The translations under genes were made by a program, and so were the position numbers. From Rosa chinensis (taxonomy: Eukaryota; Streptophyta; Magnoliopsida; Rosales; Rosaceae), in contig NC_037091.1 in assembly GCF_002994745.2 (NCBI RefSeq), positions 37,880,112 through 37,944,111 on the forward strand: a stretch of DNA of 64,000 nucleotides. Direction: 5' to 3'. Each line of letters starts with the position of its first letter. Position 1 is the first letter of the stretch. The notes beneath the pieces were generated by a model. That model did no database searches, was not told where the DNA came from, and worked only from the letters and a program-made list of their open reading frames with translations. Shown here in pieces: positions 35,107 through 46,860 of this stretch.

Positions 35107-35914
35107 GAGAGTTTCTATTGGGACCTTCAAATCTGCTCACTTGACCTCACTCTATTATGAATTATTAAATGACATATATAACCTACTATAAAATGACTAT
35201 TAAGGACAATAATTATACCAAAAAATATTATACTTATTTTATGTAGACTTTCCAATTCAATAATATTAGATTGTATTCCTTATTATTTTCCTTATCTATT
35301 TTCATTTTCCAATTTCACTACATACTCATTAAAACATTCATATATATTTAATAAGAATTAAAAATATAATTAAGATCATGTGACATAAAATTGTATGATA
35401 TATATGTTGAATGCATATTGGTGAGGGAAAACAAAATAAATCCTTTTATGATTTATGACTTAAATCTAAGTCCATCCATTATATTTGTAAAAGAAAAAAA
35501 TAATAATAAGAATAAAAATAAAAATATTTAAATAATTAATCATGTGGTACAAAAAATACGGAAAAAAAATAAACATTAAAAAACGAATGATTTTTTTTTT
35601 TTTTTGCACAGCTAAAATAGAAGAAAAATAATAATAGTTCATGGCATTTCTTATTGAATAGACATTAATTTTTGAAGCTCAAGTTTGATTAAGAAATGTA
35701 TATTTAGTTAAAATTTATAGAGTGATTAAATCAATGAAATGACTAAATTTTGTTATTTTAAAGATAATAATTTGTTTGCAAATTATATGAGTGAGGTTAT
35801 TTGAGGAAGTTTAGTGAGGTTTAGAGGGTAAATTTCGTATTTGAAAATTTGATAAGAGGTGTAAAAAGCATAGAGGTCAAGTGAGTAAATTTAGAGGTTC
35901 CAATAAAAAAACTC
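35107..35914. mobile_element. Non-autonomous MULE with perfect 9-bp target duplication
   Basis: The left end GAGAGTTTCTATTGGGACC pairs with the right end GGTTCCAATAAAAAAACTC. Inside these, GCTCACTTGACCTC and GAGGTCAAGTGAG pair as well. AATAGTTTA occurs on both sides (35098-35106 and 35915-35923), a perfect 9-bp TSD. The AT-rich 808-bp interior has no coding potential. It lies only 27 bp from the foldback element at 34709-35080. Confidence 0.88.
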
Positions 35915-35923
35915 AATAGTTTA

Positions 35924-36562
35924 CTTCATTGAATATTACTATACCTCATTAGAACTCCATTAACAAAATTTATAAAAATTAAAATTAAAATTAAAACCCA
36001 AAAGTTATTTGGAGATCAGGCTAATTTCTTCTATACAATAATGTTCGCTTAATAAGTAGTTGACCAAAAAAATTTTACATTGAAAAATGTTTTAGTAATT
36101 GTATAACCACCAAAAAAAAAAAGAGATTCTCTAATAAGGATTTTCAAATTAAATAAGTGTATCATAAGGTTGGGCCTTAACTAATATTAGCCATTACGGA
36201 CCTTTTGTCTGGGCTTGCCTTTGTTTGGGCCAAAATCATTGACACTACCTGATTTAGCACCAGAAGCCCAGTTCCTCCCATACCACAGGGCACAGGCTAG
36301 TAAGTAAACTCATTTTCTTCCAATACCACAAGTGGTTAAAACTGGAATAACCTAGTAGAAGGTTTCATAAAATCATTCACAAACACCATTCAGCAATATG
36401 GTCAGATAAAATGCAAATGGAAAACCTTCACCATCAAACTCTTTCTGCGGCCTTACATAGCAAACTACATAACCAGCAGAATTTTAGCTAATAAAATCCT
36501 CGACTAACCAAAACAACTTCAAATCTAAAGATAAATGAAGATAGAAAAGCCTATAGACAGAG
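35924..36562. other. Intergenic DNA and 3' UTR of the RRM gene
   Basis: AT-rich sequence with no coding frame. The part from about 36330 to 36562 is the likely 3' UTR of the minus-strand RNA-binding protein gene. Confidence 0.55.
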
Positions 36563-37862
36563 TTAAAAGCCACCGTCACCCCCACGGTAACCACCATTAA
36601 ATGATGGTCGAGGACCAGTTCGTTCGGTAGCGACACTCACACGAATGCTTCGCCCATTTAACTCCTGAAATTCAGGATGTCCAGTGTCACAAAATCATTA
36701 CCAAATTTTTTTTTATCTATGAAGGGTGGGTAAATATCCCACTTTAAGCGTCCAAATTCAAATTCTGACCTGGCCATCCATAGCGGTGAGGGCTGAATTG
36801 GCAGCATCTTCGCTGGCAAAGTTAACAAATCCAAATCCCCTCGACCTCCCAGTATCTCTATCCATGATGACCTTTGCTGCACAACAAATATTCAATTGAG
36901 AATACAAGTATATAGAGTGGAGGCAACCACCAAAACTGCAAGACATACCAGTAGGCTTACTACACACTCCAATGAAATTTCTCAAGATCAAAAAATTAGA
37001 TTAAGAGGATAAACAAACAGAATTTTAGAGCAGCTATTAGAAGCATTCATGAAATTATTTATTCATTTGCACAAGCAAGAACAACCAAAAGCATCATTAC
37101 TCTCCTGCAGTTACTATTTTCTGGAAAAATGACACTTTAAAAAGAAAGCCAAGAGGAACTTTGATAAATCACAAACAATCACTACAGGTGAATAATCACA
37201 CATCTTAAGGCATAGAGATACCACATGCATAATCGATTTTAAGGATCCTATTAGTATTTTCTTTCACAGATGCAACCCAAGTAGCATAGAATAAAAGGCC
37301 AGAGAAACAACCCCAATAGCAGAAATATCCCATCAAGAAAAGTTGCCAGTAAAGCAAGTAGATCAACCTAAAGAAAAGTTGCTAGATTAAACCATCTAAA
37401 GATGATAAACTTTTCATCCACTTCACTATCCATAATGCAAGTGTGAAGCTCTATTTCTACCCAAACAAAGCTAGATTAAAGGAAGAAACTGAAGGTACAC
37501 ATATATCATACCATAACTTAAGGATATCAGGTAACCAACACTTAAGAACTAACAAACCCAATGAACACTTACCATCAGTCACATCACCAAAGCCGGAAAA
37601 AGCATCTTTGAGAGAAGAGTCATCAGTGGAAAACGAAAGACCTAACACACCACAATTTAACAATAAAACATCAAAATAAATCCAAATATTGTGGATTTAG
37701 TTAAGTTTGCCTCTAACCAATATTTTCCAATGCATTCATACCTCCAACAAAAAGCTTGGAGGACATGTAACGAGCAGAATTAAACATAGATGACATTGGT
37801 GCTTGTCCATTCTGGGAAATGCCTTGTCTCAAAAGGCTCCCAACCTTGTTATAGAAAGCCAT
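36563..37862 (-). CDS. Organelle-targeted RRM / glycine-rich RNA-binding protein
   Basis: Coding exons, in reading order, are 37862-37742, 37641-37573, 36876-36770 and 36664-36563. All introns are GT-AG and phases join cleanly, giving 132 residues. Residues 1-35 are basic, serine-rich and without acidic residues (MAFYNKVGSLLRQGISQNG...), as in a mitochondrial presequence. One RRM follows at about 36-113, with RNP2 LFVGGL (37-42) and RNP1 RGFGFVNF (76-83); aromatic residues F38, F78 and F80 are the RNA contacts. The C-terminus is a short arginine/glycine tail (NGGYRGGDGGF). The layout matches the small mitochondrial GR-RBP2/GRP2-like proteins that act in organelle RNA editing, splicing or cold response. 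The tail is shorter than in the classic members, so function in detail is uncertain. The gene looks intact. Confidence 0.94.
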
Positions 37863-38990
37863 TTGGAAAGTGGATTGTTCTTGGATCTTTGAAGAGCCTA
37901 CACCAGCACAACACTGTCAAAACAAAAACAAAAGCAGCAACAAGATTAAGCATCGATTGCAAGCAGCAAACATACAATACATCTACAAAAGCAAACTCTT
38001 TGCCACATCAAACAACAACTTGAGCCTACAGCCACGTGAATTTCAACAGAAGTTATCTTGCATAGAGAGTTCTTATTATAACCACTCGAAAACACTACCC
38101 CAGTAGCAAGGAATTTTATACATAATGCATTCAGAGGAAGAGGGGCGCTGTAATAACAAGCAATCTTACTGACCAGAAAATAATACATGAAAAAATTCTA
38201 CAATACTGTCTCAGTTTCACTTTTCTATACAGAAGAGACAATCTGTGCATTTGATGTAAAATTTAACCAGAGCAGAAAGAAAACAAGAGAAATTATTTAG
38301 CTCCTCTGAACATAACTTTCATAAACAGAAATCAGATCAACATGGGTTCTTACCACGAAACTCATTGTCTTACAAATTCTCCCACAAATTCTTATACAGC
38401 AAGCAATTTTTCGACTAGCTATAAATTACTATCTAGCAGATAAAAGGTTAGAAAGGTGCTCCCTTTTACATATCTTCTGATTACTTACTTTGAAAACCAA
38501 ACACAGTATCAGTCTAAACAGTAGCTAGCCCCTTTGCTCTATTCTTTAACAGCTAAAAAGTCATAGAGTGCTCTCCTTACAGTTTTTGTGTTATATTTCT
38601 TTAATTTGAAAAACAATCTGTCTCAGTTTTTTTCTACTTTCCTATAGCTGCTTAGAAGCATACAGATATCATAACAACACCCACCAAACACAGAGTCACA
38701 GTCTCACAGACCATCGTCATTCAAAGAAGAACAGCCAAAACCCAGAAACACCAATATTCATATTCCAGGAAAAACGATCAATCAAACAAACAAAAGTAAA
38801 GCAAACAGAAGATAATAAGCACGGATTATGATACTCGGACAACATACAAAACTAGAGATATAAGCGACAGAGCGAGGGTTTAAGAAAGGGTTTTACCTCA
38901 GAGAGTTATTTTTTATGGAGCGGCTAGGGTTTAAGCCAAAACTTACGAGTCAGTGAGGTGAACGGACTGAAATATCTTGTGCTTTTATAG
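37863..38990 (-). promoter_or_regulatory. 5' UTR with intron, telo-box and TATA box of the RRM gene
   Basis: Upstream of the ATG, CTGGTGTAG gives an acceptor (exon resumes at 37897) and CTCTGAG|GTAAAA a donor (exon ends at 38897), so a 999-bp intron probably lies in the 5' UTR. The leader exon (about 38897-38960) holds a telo-box (AAACCCTA, complement of 38925-38932). CTATAAAAG at 38982-38990 is the likely TATA box. Telo-boxes in this place are typical of plant genes linked to translation and growth. The intron is inferred from splice signals alone. Confidence 0.6.
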
Positions 38991-39608
38991 GCTGGGACTT
39001 GAGAGTTGAGACGAAGATTTGTTCACCTGCGGGTATCATTTGTGCATCTGCTCTGATTTATGCTTCATCTATTTTTACCATTACGGTTGTTTCTTTGCTT
39101 TTTCTTTAATTACATCAGCAACGGACAATTAAAACAATTAGTTTATTCAAGGGCTTAGGTCTAGCGGAAACCTGGTTAGGTCTGTAAGTTTGGTGAATAT
39201 GAGTTGGAGACTCAAAGAGATCCATCATTCGATCCTCTGCTTGTGAAAAACACATCTTGAGGAGAGCTTTATCCAAATCAGATATCGCTCGGAGTGGTAG
39301 CACACCTTACCACCATTTATGCATAAAAAAAAAAAATTACAACAATTAACTTTTTGTGAGTCGAATTCATGGCATCTCAATTGCAAAGAAAACTCATACC
39401 ACTAGACTAAATAATATTAAGCCCCTATATAATTGTCTTGAAAAACAAAAATGGGAATTTTTTTTTTTTTTTTTGAAAATGGTGTTCATTGAATAAGTTA
39501 AGGATTACAATCGTTCTGAATGTCTCTTGTAATTTTAGGAGTTTTTTTTTTTTTTGAGAAGATAATTTTGGGAGTTATGATCAACTCTAGAGTTAAGATA
39601 CAACAAAA
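38991..39608. other. Intergenic DNA; possible tRNA-derived SINE remnant at 39320-39415
   Basis: No gene is seen. Read on the minus strand, 39320-39415 holds TAGTCTAGTGGTATGAG (like a pol III A box), then AATTCGACTCAC (like a B box), then a run of T/A. Spacing and order suit a tRNA-derived SINE, but the copy is short and the B box is imperfect. T-runs lie at about 39459-39473 and 39542-39555. Confidence 0.35.
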
Positions 39609-40633
39609 GGTTTTTGTCCACTGACCCCACTTTTAGAGATTTTTTTCCCACTTACCCCATTAAGTTTTTTTTTAATTCTCTCTTATCCAAAACACTCTAA
39701 GGAGGTATTCCCTAATACCCGGTTAAGATTTTTTTTGTTTTTTATTTTTTTAATACTATTTTACCCTTACCCCTTTGTTATTTAGAGAGAGAGAGAGAAA
39801 ATGAAAGAGAGAGAAACCATAGGAGACTTCGTTGAAGCCCGGTCACCGGCAGCCGGAATCCGATCACCTGCAGCCGCCCATTGGAATTTGCTGAGAATCT
39901 TACCGGAAAAGTTTTTTTTTGCCCCCAATAGACATCTATTGTCCTCTAATAGATGTCTATTGCCCCCCAATAAACGACTATTAGCCATGTATTGCCCCCC
40001 AATAGACCACTATTAGCCATGTATTGGCCCCCAATAGACGTCTATTGTCCCCCAATAGGACTTTCAGTCGCCAGAATGAGAATTAATTTCCCTAAATTTA
40101 GACAAATAAAGCTTTGAATACAGGAAAAATAAAATTTACATTCAAAACGTCTATTGCCCCCCAATAGATGTCTATTGGGAGACAATAAAACAAATTTTTT
40201 TATTTTTTCTTTCCATATAGGCCTACTATTTTGCAACTGAAGTAGAACCATTTACCCAAAAAAAAAAAAAAACATAAGTAGCACCACTATTTTGATTTGC
40301 AACCAAGAAGCTCCATCCAAATTAAAAAAAAAAAAAAAAAAAAAGCTTTTGTAAAAAGGAGACTGGCTCGGGACATAATCTGGCCAGAAATGAAGAGAAT
40401 GGGCCGGAGCAAACCAAACTCGGATATCTCTGCTTCGAAATCCCCAGAATCGGACTTGAATCTCGCCGGAGATGATTGATTTGCGGTGGCTGCAGTGGAA
40501 TCGAGGCGAAGGAGATTGCCGACCAGGCTCTCCAATCCAAACCTTCTAATCGCAGAAGCCGCCGTTGGCGAGCATGAAGATCAGCGTCGTCGTCTGTCCA
40601 ACTACGACGAGGAGAGGGCGACAGAGCTTTCAT

Positions 40634-40724
<91 letters not shown>

Positions 40725-41100
40725 GAGGGTAAGGACTAAGGGGATCGGAAACCTTCATCGTCGGTGAGGTCGTTCTGGACCTCCGAGAAGGTCGATCTCG
40801 ACCATCACTCACATCCTCACCTTCTTCGTCGTCTTCAAGCTTGGACTACATCTCCGGCGAGGCGATCGCAGAGAGAGAAACAGGAGATGGAGATCGGGGA
40901 GGAGAGAGAGAGGAGAGAGAAACGGGTTGCTGGCAGCGTGGAGAGAGAGGAGAGAGGATAGAGTGGCATCATGTAGTTTTTTAATTAGGTGAAGGGCAAA
41001 GTTGTCATTTCTCTTTAAATTGAGTTAGTGAGAATAAAAATCTGTTGCTGGGGTAAGTGGGATAACTTTAGCTCATTTTGGGGCTTTTGGTCAAGGACCC
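39609..41100. mobile_element. MULE-like element with CCCCAATAGA repeats (family member D)
   Basis: The left end GGTTTTTGTCCACTGACCCC and the right end (complement GGGTCCTTGACCAAAAGCCC) are inverted. Further in, CCCACTTACCCC pairs with GGGGTAAGTGGG. The 1492-bp interior has GC-rich pieces on both sides of a GA microsatellite (about 80 bp at 40639-40720). It carries some eight copies of a motif of the type CCCCCAATAGACGTCTATTG at 39918-40070 and 40148-40185. No transposase is present and the TSD is unclear. The element at 62399-63860 shares ends and repeats. Interior frames may be captured gene pieces, but none is recognised. Confidence 0.7.
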
Positions 41101-42295
41101 TAAAACAAACATGAATGTGTACTACACCAACAAATTGTCCATGTACAATAGAACACTGCCTTGAAACACTAACAGAGTAACTAGCAAAATCTAAAGGTAA
41201 ATCCTCAGTCTCCTCAAGATAATTACCAAAAATAATAACATGGTCACAACCTTGAGATTTGTTGATCAAATCATAAGAATCTGCAATTTGGGTATGCAAG
41301 AAATCGGTAGACTAATTAACTTTAGACTCGTCCCAGCCTACATCACACTATTCGTCAATGCACGCAATTGTGGTACTCATAATATGATTACACTAAAACT
41401 CTTTATAGAGCCCAAAAACGATCAAATCTACCTGAAAGTAAAAACAGCACGCCCAAAACAGTAACTATAAAGCGAAGTGCTCAAGGCTCACCAAAATATG
41501 AATTGCCCAAAATACCCTTTAAATTATAAAAAAAAAATTAAAAATCAAATTATTTAAATAGTTATTTTAGTAAATAAATAAAAATACAAATTATTTCTTT
41601 TAAAGAAAATAAGTGACAATTGAAGGGTCTTCATCAATTACACATGCATCGTAAGGGTATAAGGCTAGTCTATATGATTGATGGGGTTTTTGCAGTTTGC
41701 AGACATGGATATTTAACTATCTGAAAAGTTCCTTTTTTTTTTTTTGTTTAAATTTTTATTTTTATATTTACCATACTGCCACTTAATTATACAAAATTAT
41801 TTAAAAGTAATGGGTTTTAAGTATATTATAAATTTAATAGAATTCACTATTAGCCAAAACTTGTGTGAAAACTAGGGGTTTTTATGGTATATTTTAATTT
41901 TAATTTATATTTAATACTTGAGCAGTAATATGGTCAAATTAGAATATATACAAATCAAAATTTAAAAAATATATTCCACTTTCTTTGCATATAACCTTTT
42001 TTTTTTATACAATAATTTTCACAATTTCTTTTCTAATTGAGAAATTTTCTTACGCATGAAGAGCATGTGGTTCCATGCTAGTTTGATTGGATGCTTGACC
42101 CAAATGACAAAATTAGAGAAAATATCAATCTATTAAAAAAAAAAAAAATTCCCCATCAGGTGGACCTAAATTGACCTATAATTTTATTAATTTATCCTCA
42201 TTATTTGAACAAATTACAATTTTACAAAGACTCTCTCTCTTCCCCCCTCCCCATTCACAATCCAAAAATTCATTTGGATCAGCTTCTTTTCAATT
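41101..42295. other. Intergenic DNA with no recognised gene
   Basis: AT-rich, with no coding sequence recognised. A CT-rich stretch at 42229-42253 may be the leader of the small ORF that follows. Confidence 0.55.
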
Positions 42296-42307
42296 TTGTG
42301 TTTCATT

Positions 42308-42502
42308 ATGGAGCTGCCGAGGTGCCAAGATCAGAGCCAATTAGAGCGGAAGTGGCAAAATCGGAAGGTGGAAGAGAATATCAAAGGGGAGCAAGAGATC
42401 ATAGTGCAATACATTGACGCCAGTGAAGAATGCCCCTCCACAGTCACCCCCCAAAATGCACAATGTTGCGCATTTGATAGCAGCTCATGCTGCAAGTGTT
42501 AG
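42308..42502 (+). CDS. Possible small cysteine-tailed protein (64 residues), unidentified
   Basis: A short open frame begins ATGGAGCTGCCGAGG, after a CT-rich leader, and ends with SSSCCKC and a stop. It is charged in the middle (QSQLERKWQNRKVEENIKG) and has seven cysteines, mostly in the last 30 residues, which could be lipidated or bind metal. An in-frame ATG lies four codons upstream (42296). I do not recognise a family. An AATAAA-like signal lies near 42587, and the 12-kb MULE starts at 42611, so the region may be a truncated gene. Codon use looks more gene-like than that of the surrounding DNA, but chance cannot be ruled out. Confidence 0.3.
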   Translation: MELPRCQDQSQLERKWQNRKVEENIKGEQEIIVQYIDASEECPSTVTPQNAQCCAFDSSSCCKC

Positions 42503-43080
42503 TCAGGATTTTTATTTTTTACTACTCATTCCTTCTTATCTGCTGCTATTGCCACTGATTTGAACACTATGTACTTCTCCCTATTTTAATAAAAAGAAAA
42601 AATTTCAGTTTAGTACCCTGTGGTTTACACTTGACATCATATCAGTCCATGTCCTTACAATTTCATCAGCAACACCACTAAGGTCCCACTTTCGATTAGC
42701 CGTGACCAAAATTTTGCCAGCCTTCCAAATTCAACAGCAAGTGATGAGCTGGCTCTGACAAACCTATCAAGAAGGCCCACATGAAGGGGTAAATTCCTAA
42801 TCTGCCCCTAATAGTTTCCATCCGCCTCCACTCGATTAACCTAATTCATTTTTAACAAAACCAAACATTCGTAAATCCTAATCAAGCGACCTAACTATCC
42901 CTTAAAATCTAGCAACCCAGAATCTTCATCCACAGAACTCTATCCTAATCAAGCGACCTAACTATCCCTTAAAAGTTGTTGTTTTGTTGGACTTGTGGTA
43001 CTTCTCATTCATTCAAGTGTTTGGTTGTCTAGTTATTTTACATTCAATACAGTGCTGATTAAGTCTTTCTCTGTGTTGCA

Positions 43081-43873
43081 GATCACCCAAATTACTTTAC
43101 GGTCAAGATCTATCATGGTGGATACATCAGTGGAAGCAGTTATGTTGATGGTCAAGTTAACTACTATGACCATTTAGATAAGGATAGAATGTCACTTGTA
43201 CAGGTTGATGGGATTGTCAGAGAGTTGAACCAGAACTACAGTGAAATGAGAATATATTATTGGTACAGTATAAGGAATGAGGATGACACAATAACTAGGA
43301 TTAACACAGACCAGGACACTTACTATTTGTTGTTGTGTACCAGAAATTCGATTAGTCATCATCTACTTGGATCACTTGGATCTACATGATGACTATGAAG
43401 AACCAAACTCGGATGATGATTTCTATTTGTAGGAAGATGGGGAGACAGATTTTTGTGTAAGTCAAGCTAGTTTGAAGAGTGGAGTGGTGATTGAAGAACT
43501 CCCAGATTCACCAAGAAAGAAACCTGGGGTTATCACAAAAGAGCTTTAGGATTCACCAAGGAAAAGTAGGATAGAGAGACCAGTCAAGAAAGAGCTTGGG
43601 ATTGTGATTAGAGAGTGGAATGAGGAGGCTGACATACCTACTCAAGCAAGCGAAACACCTGCCTTGGATCCAAAGGCTAAATGTAAAGAGAAGGTTAGTG
43701 AGAGTGAGAATCGGTTTGACATTAAAGTTGGTGAGTTTAGGAAGAGAGGAAGAGTGCAGGTAGATTATAAAGAGGATGAGGCACAATCTGAAGATGAGGA
43801 TTCTGCAGATGAAGATCATAGGCCACATTATGAGGATGATGAATATGGAGATTATGATTGGGATGATGATTAG
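43081..43873 (+). pseudogene. MULE transposase, N-terminal part (PB1-like domain and acidic linker)
   Basis: The frame after an AG at 43081 gives YFTVKIYHGGYISG, then SYVDGQVNYYDHLDKDRMSL and IVRELNQNYSEMRIYYWY. This is the N-terminal PB1-like domain of plant MuDR-type transposases. A long acidic stretch follows (DEDSADEDHRPHYEDDEYGD at about 43797-43856), also usual for the family. Stops occur near 43389 and 43430. The frame ends at 43873 and the LTR-like/CACTA insertions separate it from the rest. Confidence 0.8.
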
Positions 43874-44029
43874 GTGGGGGATATGGAAGATGAATTTGAT
43901 GTCTTAGTGCGAGTATTGTTGGATCATAATTCATATACATATTTATGTCATAAAACATGGAAATTACTTGTTCTAAAGTCTAATTCAGTCTTGAGTAATC
44001 CAATTCCATATTTTGTAGAAAATCTTGAT

Positions 44030-44606
44030 TGGAAGAGAAAAAAGTGAAATTCTGGCAAATTTTCCGTGCACCACCACTTTTGGCTGCACAAGTGGCGGCG
44101 CACCACCACTCATGGTGGTGCCATGTATTTTCCGGTCATATTCATGGAGGAGTAAAGAGGATGAGTACTATAACATCTATTCCATTACATTCATTCGCCA
44201 CCATTTTATCTTAACCAAATTCCAAACATTTTGGTTCCAATTCAACCTAACACTCCCTATTACCTAAAAGTCTACCATCATCATCACTTGAATATCTATC
44301 ATGTTTTAGACTTAATCACTATCCCTCACTCATCATTTCCTATTCCAACCTATACCATCACTCCCATGCAATTTCCCCCTGATTTTGGGATCTATTACCA
44401 CTCTTATACTTCACCTCCATGCTTTTTACAAGGCTTGAGCTACTCCTTTTTGCTTCTCAACACCATTTTCACATCCCTCTCCATCTATTTAAGCACTTAT
44501 CCTTCACATGGAAGAGGCATCACCCACACTTAGCTATTACATCCTTTTCTCTCTCTATTTTCTACACAATCCACCACCATCACCTCCACGAAACATCTCC
44601 ACCACT
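44030..44606. mobile_element. LTR-like sequence, left of the nested CACTA
   Basis: Sequence around CACCACCACTTTTGGCTGC and many CAT/CAC-rich words does not belong to the transposase. It continues in style at 49772 on the other side of the CACTA. Together the two parts probably form one LTR of a Gypsy-type element broken by the CACTA. I could not set its outer left end. Confidence 0.4.
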
Positions 44607-45240
44607 TCACACTACTACAAAAATTGAATCAGACGACACCTCTCAGACGACACATCATAGTTTTCTGTCGTCTGATTGATTTTTATTTTTTTGTACTTCG
44701 CTTTTATAAAACCTGTCGTCTGATATTGTATAATGAACTAGTTCAGAAGACGTTTAAGGATAAAACTGTTGTATGACCCTAAAATAATTGAGCGGCAAGT
44801 TTCCCACCATGTCTGTGGTGCCAAACCCCACTTCAAACTCAAAATTTTCCCCCAACATGTAGTAATCATACGACGAGAAACAATAAAACTGTGGCCTGAT
44901 TAATACGTTTGGCAGAAAGCAAGGAGATTTCCCACCATCATTTTTCTCCAACTCCCCAACAAGGGAAGTCAAATTGATAGGAGACAAATTTCAAATTTAA
45001 AACTCATATACTCAGACCACATTGTTATAAAATTCTGTTGTGTGAGTCTTTGTGGGGCTTTGTCCAAATTCATAGGGCAAGGCTTGAAGGCCTACGTTCA
45101 GGCAAAAAAAAAAAAACTTTTCACCCTAAAACCAAAACCCTCACTCCTCACTCTTGACAGCTCCCCACTCTCTCTCGACACAAAGCCAAAACCAAAACCC
45201 TTAATTACTTTCTTCTTCGACAAAGCTCTCTCTCTCTCTC

Positions 45241-45241
<1 letters not shown>

Positions 45242-45278
<37 letters not shown>
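45242..45278. repeat. Run of 37 cytosines next to a TC microsatellite
   Basis: An uninterrupted C tract follows (TC)n and precedes GCGCG. Runs of C this long are rare in plant DNA. It lies in what would be the leader of the captured SGT1 fragment. It may be real slippage or an assembly error, and it makes the overlapping frames meaningless. Confidence 0.9.
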
Positions 45279-45279
<1 letters not shown>

Positions 45280-45400
45280 CGCGACAAACCCCGACCTCTA
45301 TCTCTCTTTGACAAACCCTATCTCTTCTTCCACAAACCCCAACGAAAGCTCTCTCTCTCTCTCTCTCTCTCACAAACCCCGACTACCCGACCAAAACCTA

Positions 45401-45555
45401 ATGGGTTATTCGATCTGGGAAATAGCGAAGGTCTTCATTGAGACCACTTTGAGCTCGCCGTTGACCTCTACACCTAGGCCATCGCCGTCGACCCCAAAAA
45501 CTCCTAGTTCTACTCCGACCGCGCTCAGGCCAACATCAAATCCAACAATCTCATT
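45401..45555 (+). pseudogene. SGT1: Captured first-exon fragment of SGT1 (TPR domain)
   Basis: After a frameshift near 45440 the sequence gives DHFELAVDLYT, stop, AIAVDPKNS, stop, FYSDRAQANIKSNNLI. This is the first TPR helix pair of SGT1, the co-chaperone of HSP90 in plant immunity and SCF ligases. An exon end (CTCATTG|GTAAC) sits at 45555/45556, where the fragment leaves the coding region, so genomic DNA was captured. The CT-rich sequence upstream (45170-45370) looks like a plant leader and may come from the same gene. Two stops and a frameshift make it non-functional. Confidence 0.75.
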
Positions 45556-46207
45556 GGTAACAACCCCCTCTCTCTTGCAATTTCTGATGTCGGTTCTTTG
45601 TTGTCTTCTTGTTTCGATTCTGAGACCTAAAATTGAAGGAATTAAATTGGGTTTTTTGTGTGAACTGATTGGTTTAGGGTTTTCTTGTTCAGAGGTTGTG
45701 GAAAACCTCATGGGTAGACCTCTAGTGTTCTTCAGATCTGTCGTCAGTGGCGTGTTGCTTTCGACAGATTCGAAATTCAGCTATGGGTAACCAAGATTTG
45801 AATTCGAACATTGGAGCTGTGGATTTGGGATTAAACACAAAATTGTCAAAATTGGGGCTAAGAAGATAACTAAGAAGGTTTCTAGGTAAGTTTTGATTCA
45901 AAGTTTTTGTCTTTTGTCCTCATGATCTTAGGTGAAGGATGCGCAAATTTAGGAGTTTTAGATTTATGTGTTCCTTCTTTTTTTTGATTAATTTGGTAGA
46001 CTTGTGATCAATTAAAATGGCCTTAGAAGATTAATCTTGTGATTCTTGGTTAGAGTCTCTATTGAAATAATCTTGATTTGGATTGCTCTGGCTTTTTTCT
46101 ACAGTATTCTTTTCGTTGTTTTTCCTTCACAGAACATGATTTTGCCTTTATATTAGGATTTTGGTCTGTAAGGCTGTTCTTTGGTGGAAGATATGGGGGT
46201 CTAAGAT

Positions 46208-46566
46208 TTGGGATTTGAGAAGGTCCAAGGACCAGTTGGGACTGTCACTGAAGGAGAGAATCCCGCCAAGGAAAATGAGAAGCTGGAAGAAGGGTCAGGC
46301 CATAATGAGCCCATAAAATTTGGATCACATGGTGATGAAATGGCTAAAAAGGAAGGGAATGGGGTCGCGGTACAAAATTTCCATGAAGATGCAGTTGATG
46401 AGTGGCCTGCCCCTAAGCAGATCCATTCTTTTTATTTTGTCAGGTACAGGACATATGATGATCCAAAGCTAAAAGCCAAAATTGAGCAGGCTAATGTAGA
46501 AGTTCAGAAGAAGAATCAGGCTCGATCTCGAGTCCTTGAAGCATTAAATGCAAAGAGGGTGAGTTG
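46208..46566 (+). pseudogene. Captured fragment of a proton pump interactor (PPI1-like)
   Basis: An open frame of 119 codons contains IKFGSHGDE, VDEWPAPKQIHSFYFVRYR, YDDPKLKAKIEQANVEVQKK and NQARSRVLEALNAKR. It matches the N-terminal part of plant PPI1-like proteins, coiled-coil proteins that bind and stimulate the plasma-membrane H+-ATPase. The frame ends in GGTGAG at 46559-46564, probably the parent's splice donor. It is the best-preserved capture in the CACTA element, but it is only a small part of a protein of about 600 residues. Confidence 0.85.
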
Positions 46567-46860
46567 AAGTCCTTTGTTTTGAACATAACCTACTCTTATC
46601 TGTTTGTTTTTACATCATTGATTCCTTACAGTATTACAAGCAGATATATGGCATTAAAACATTGAAACAGAGGCTCTCATCCGCTGCTACTGAAATATGA
46701 TAATTTTGCAGAAATTCATTGCTATGCTAAACCTATATTTACTACTCTATGCTAAATTGCTAATAATCTACTATATAATCTAAAAGTAGAGAAAAAATGG
46801 ATTCAAACAGTATCACTGCATGCATAATCACTTGTGGTCGATATTATGGCAAGAACTTGG

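Noticed and set aside
39168..39260. Possible tRNA-like A and B boxes on the plus strand
   Set aside because: The spacing between TAGGTCTAGCGGA and ATTCGATCCTC is too long for a tRNA-derived promoter, and no tRNA fold was found.
40486..40812. Frames of repeating Arg-Glu or Ser-Leu
   Set aside because: They are translations of a GA/TC microsatellite.
45042..45373. Pro-rich (plus) and Gly-rich (minus) frames
   Set aside because: They are produced by the poly-C run and the TC microsatellite in the CACTA element.
46208..46567. 119-codon open frame as an intact gene
   Set aside because: It is only an N-terminal fragment of a proton pump interactor, ends at a splice donor and lies inside a transposon. 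It is annotated as a captured fragment instead.
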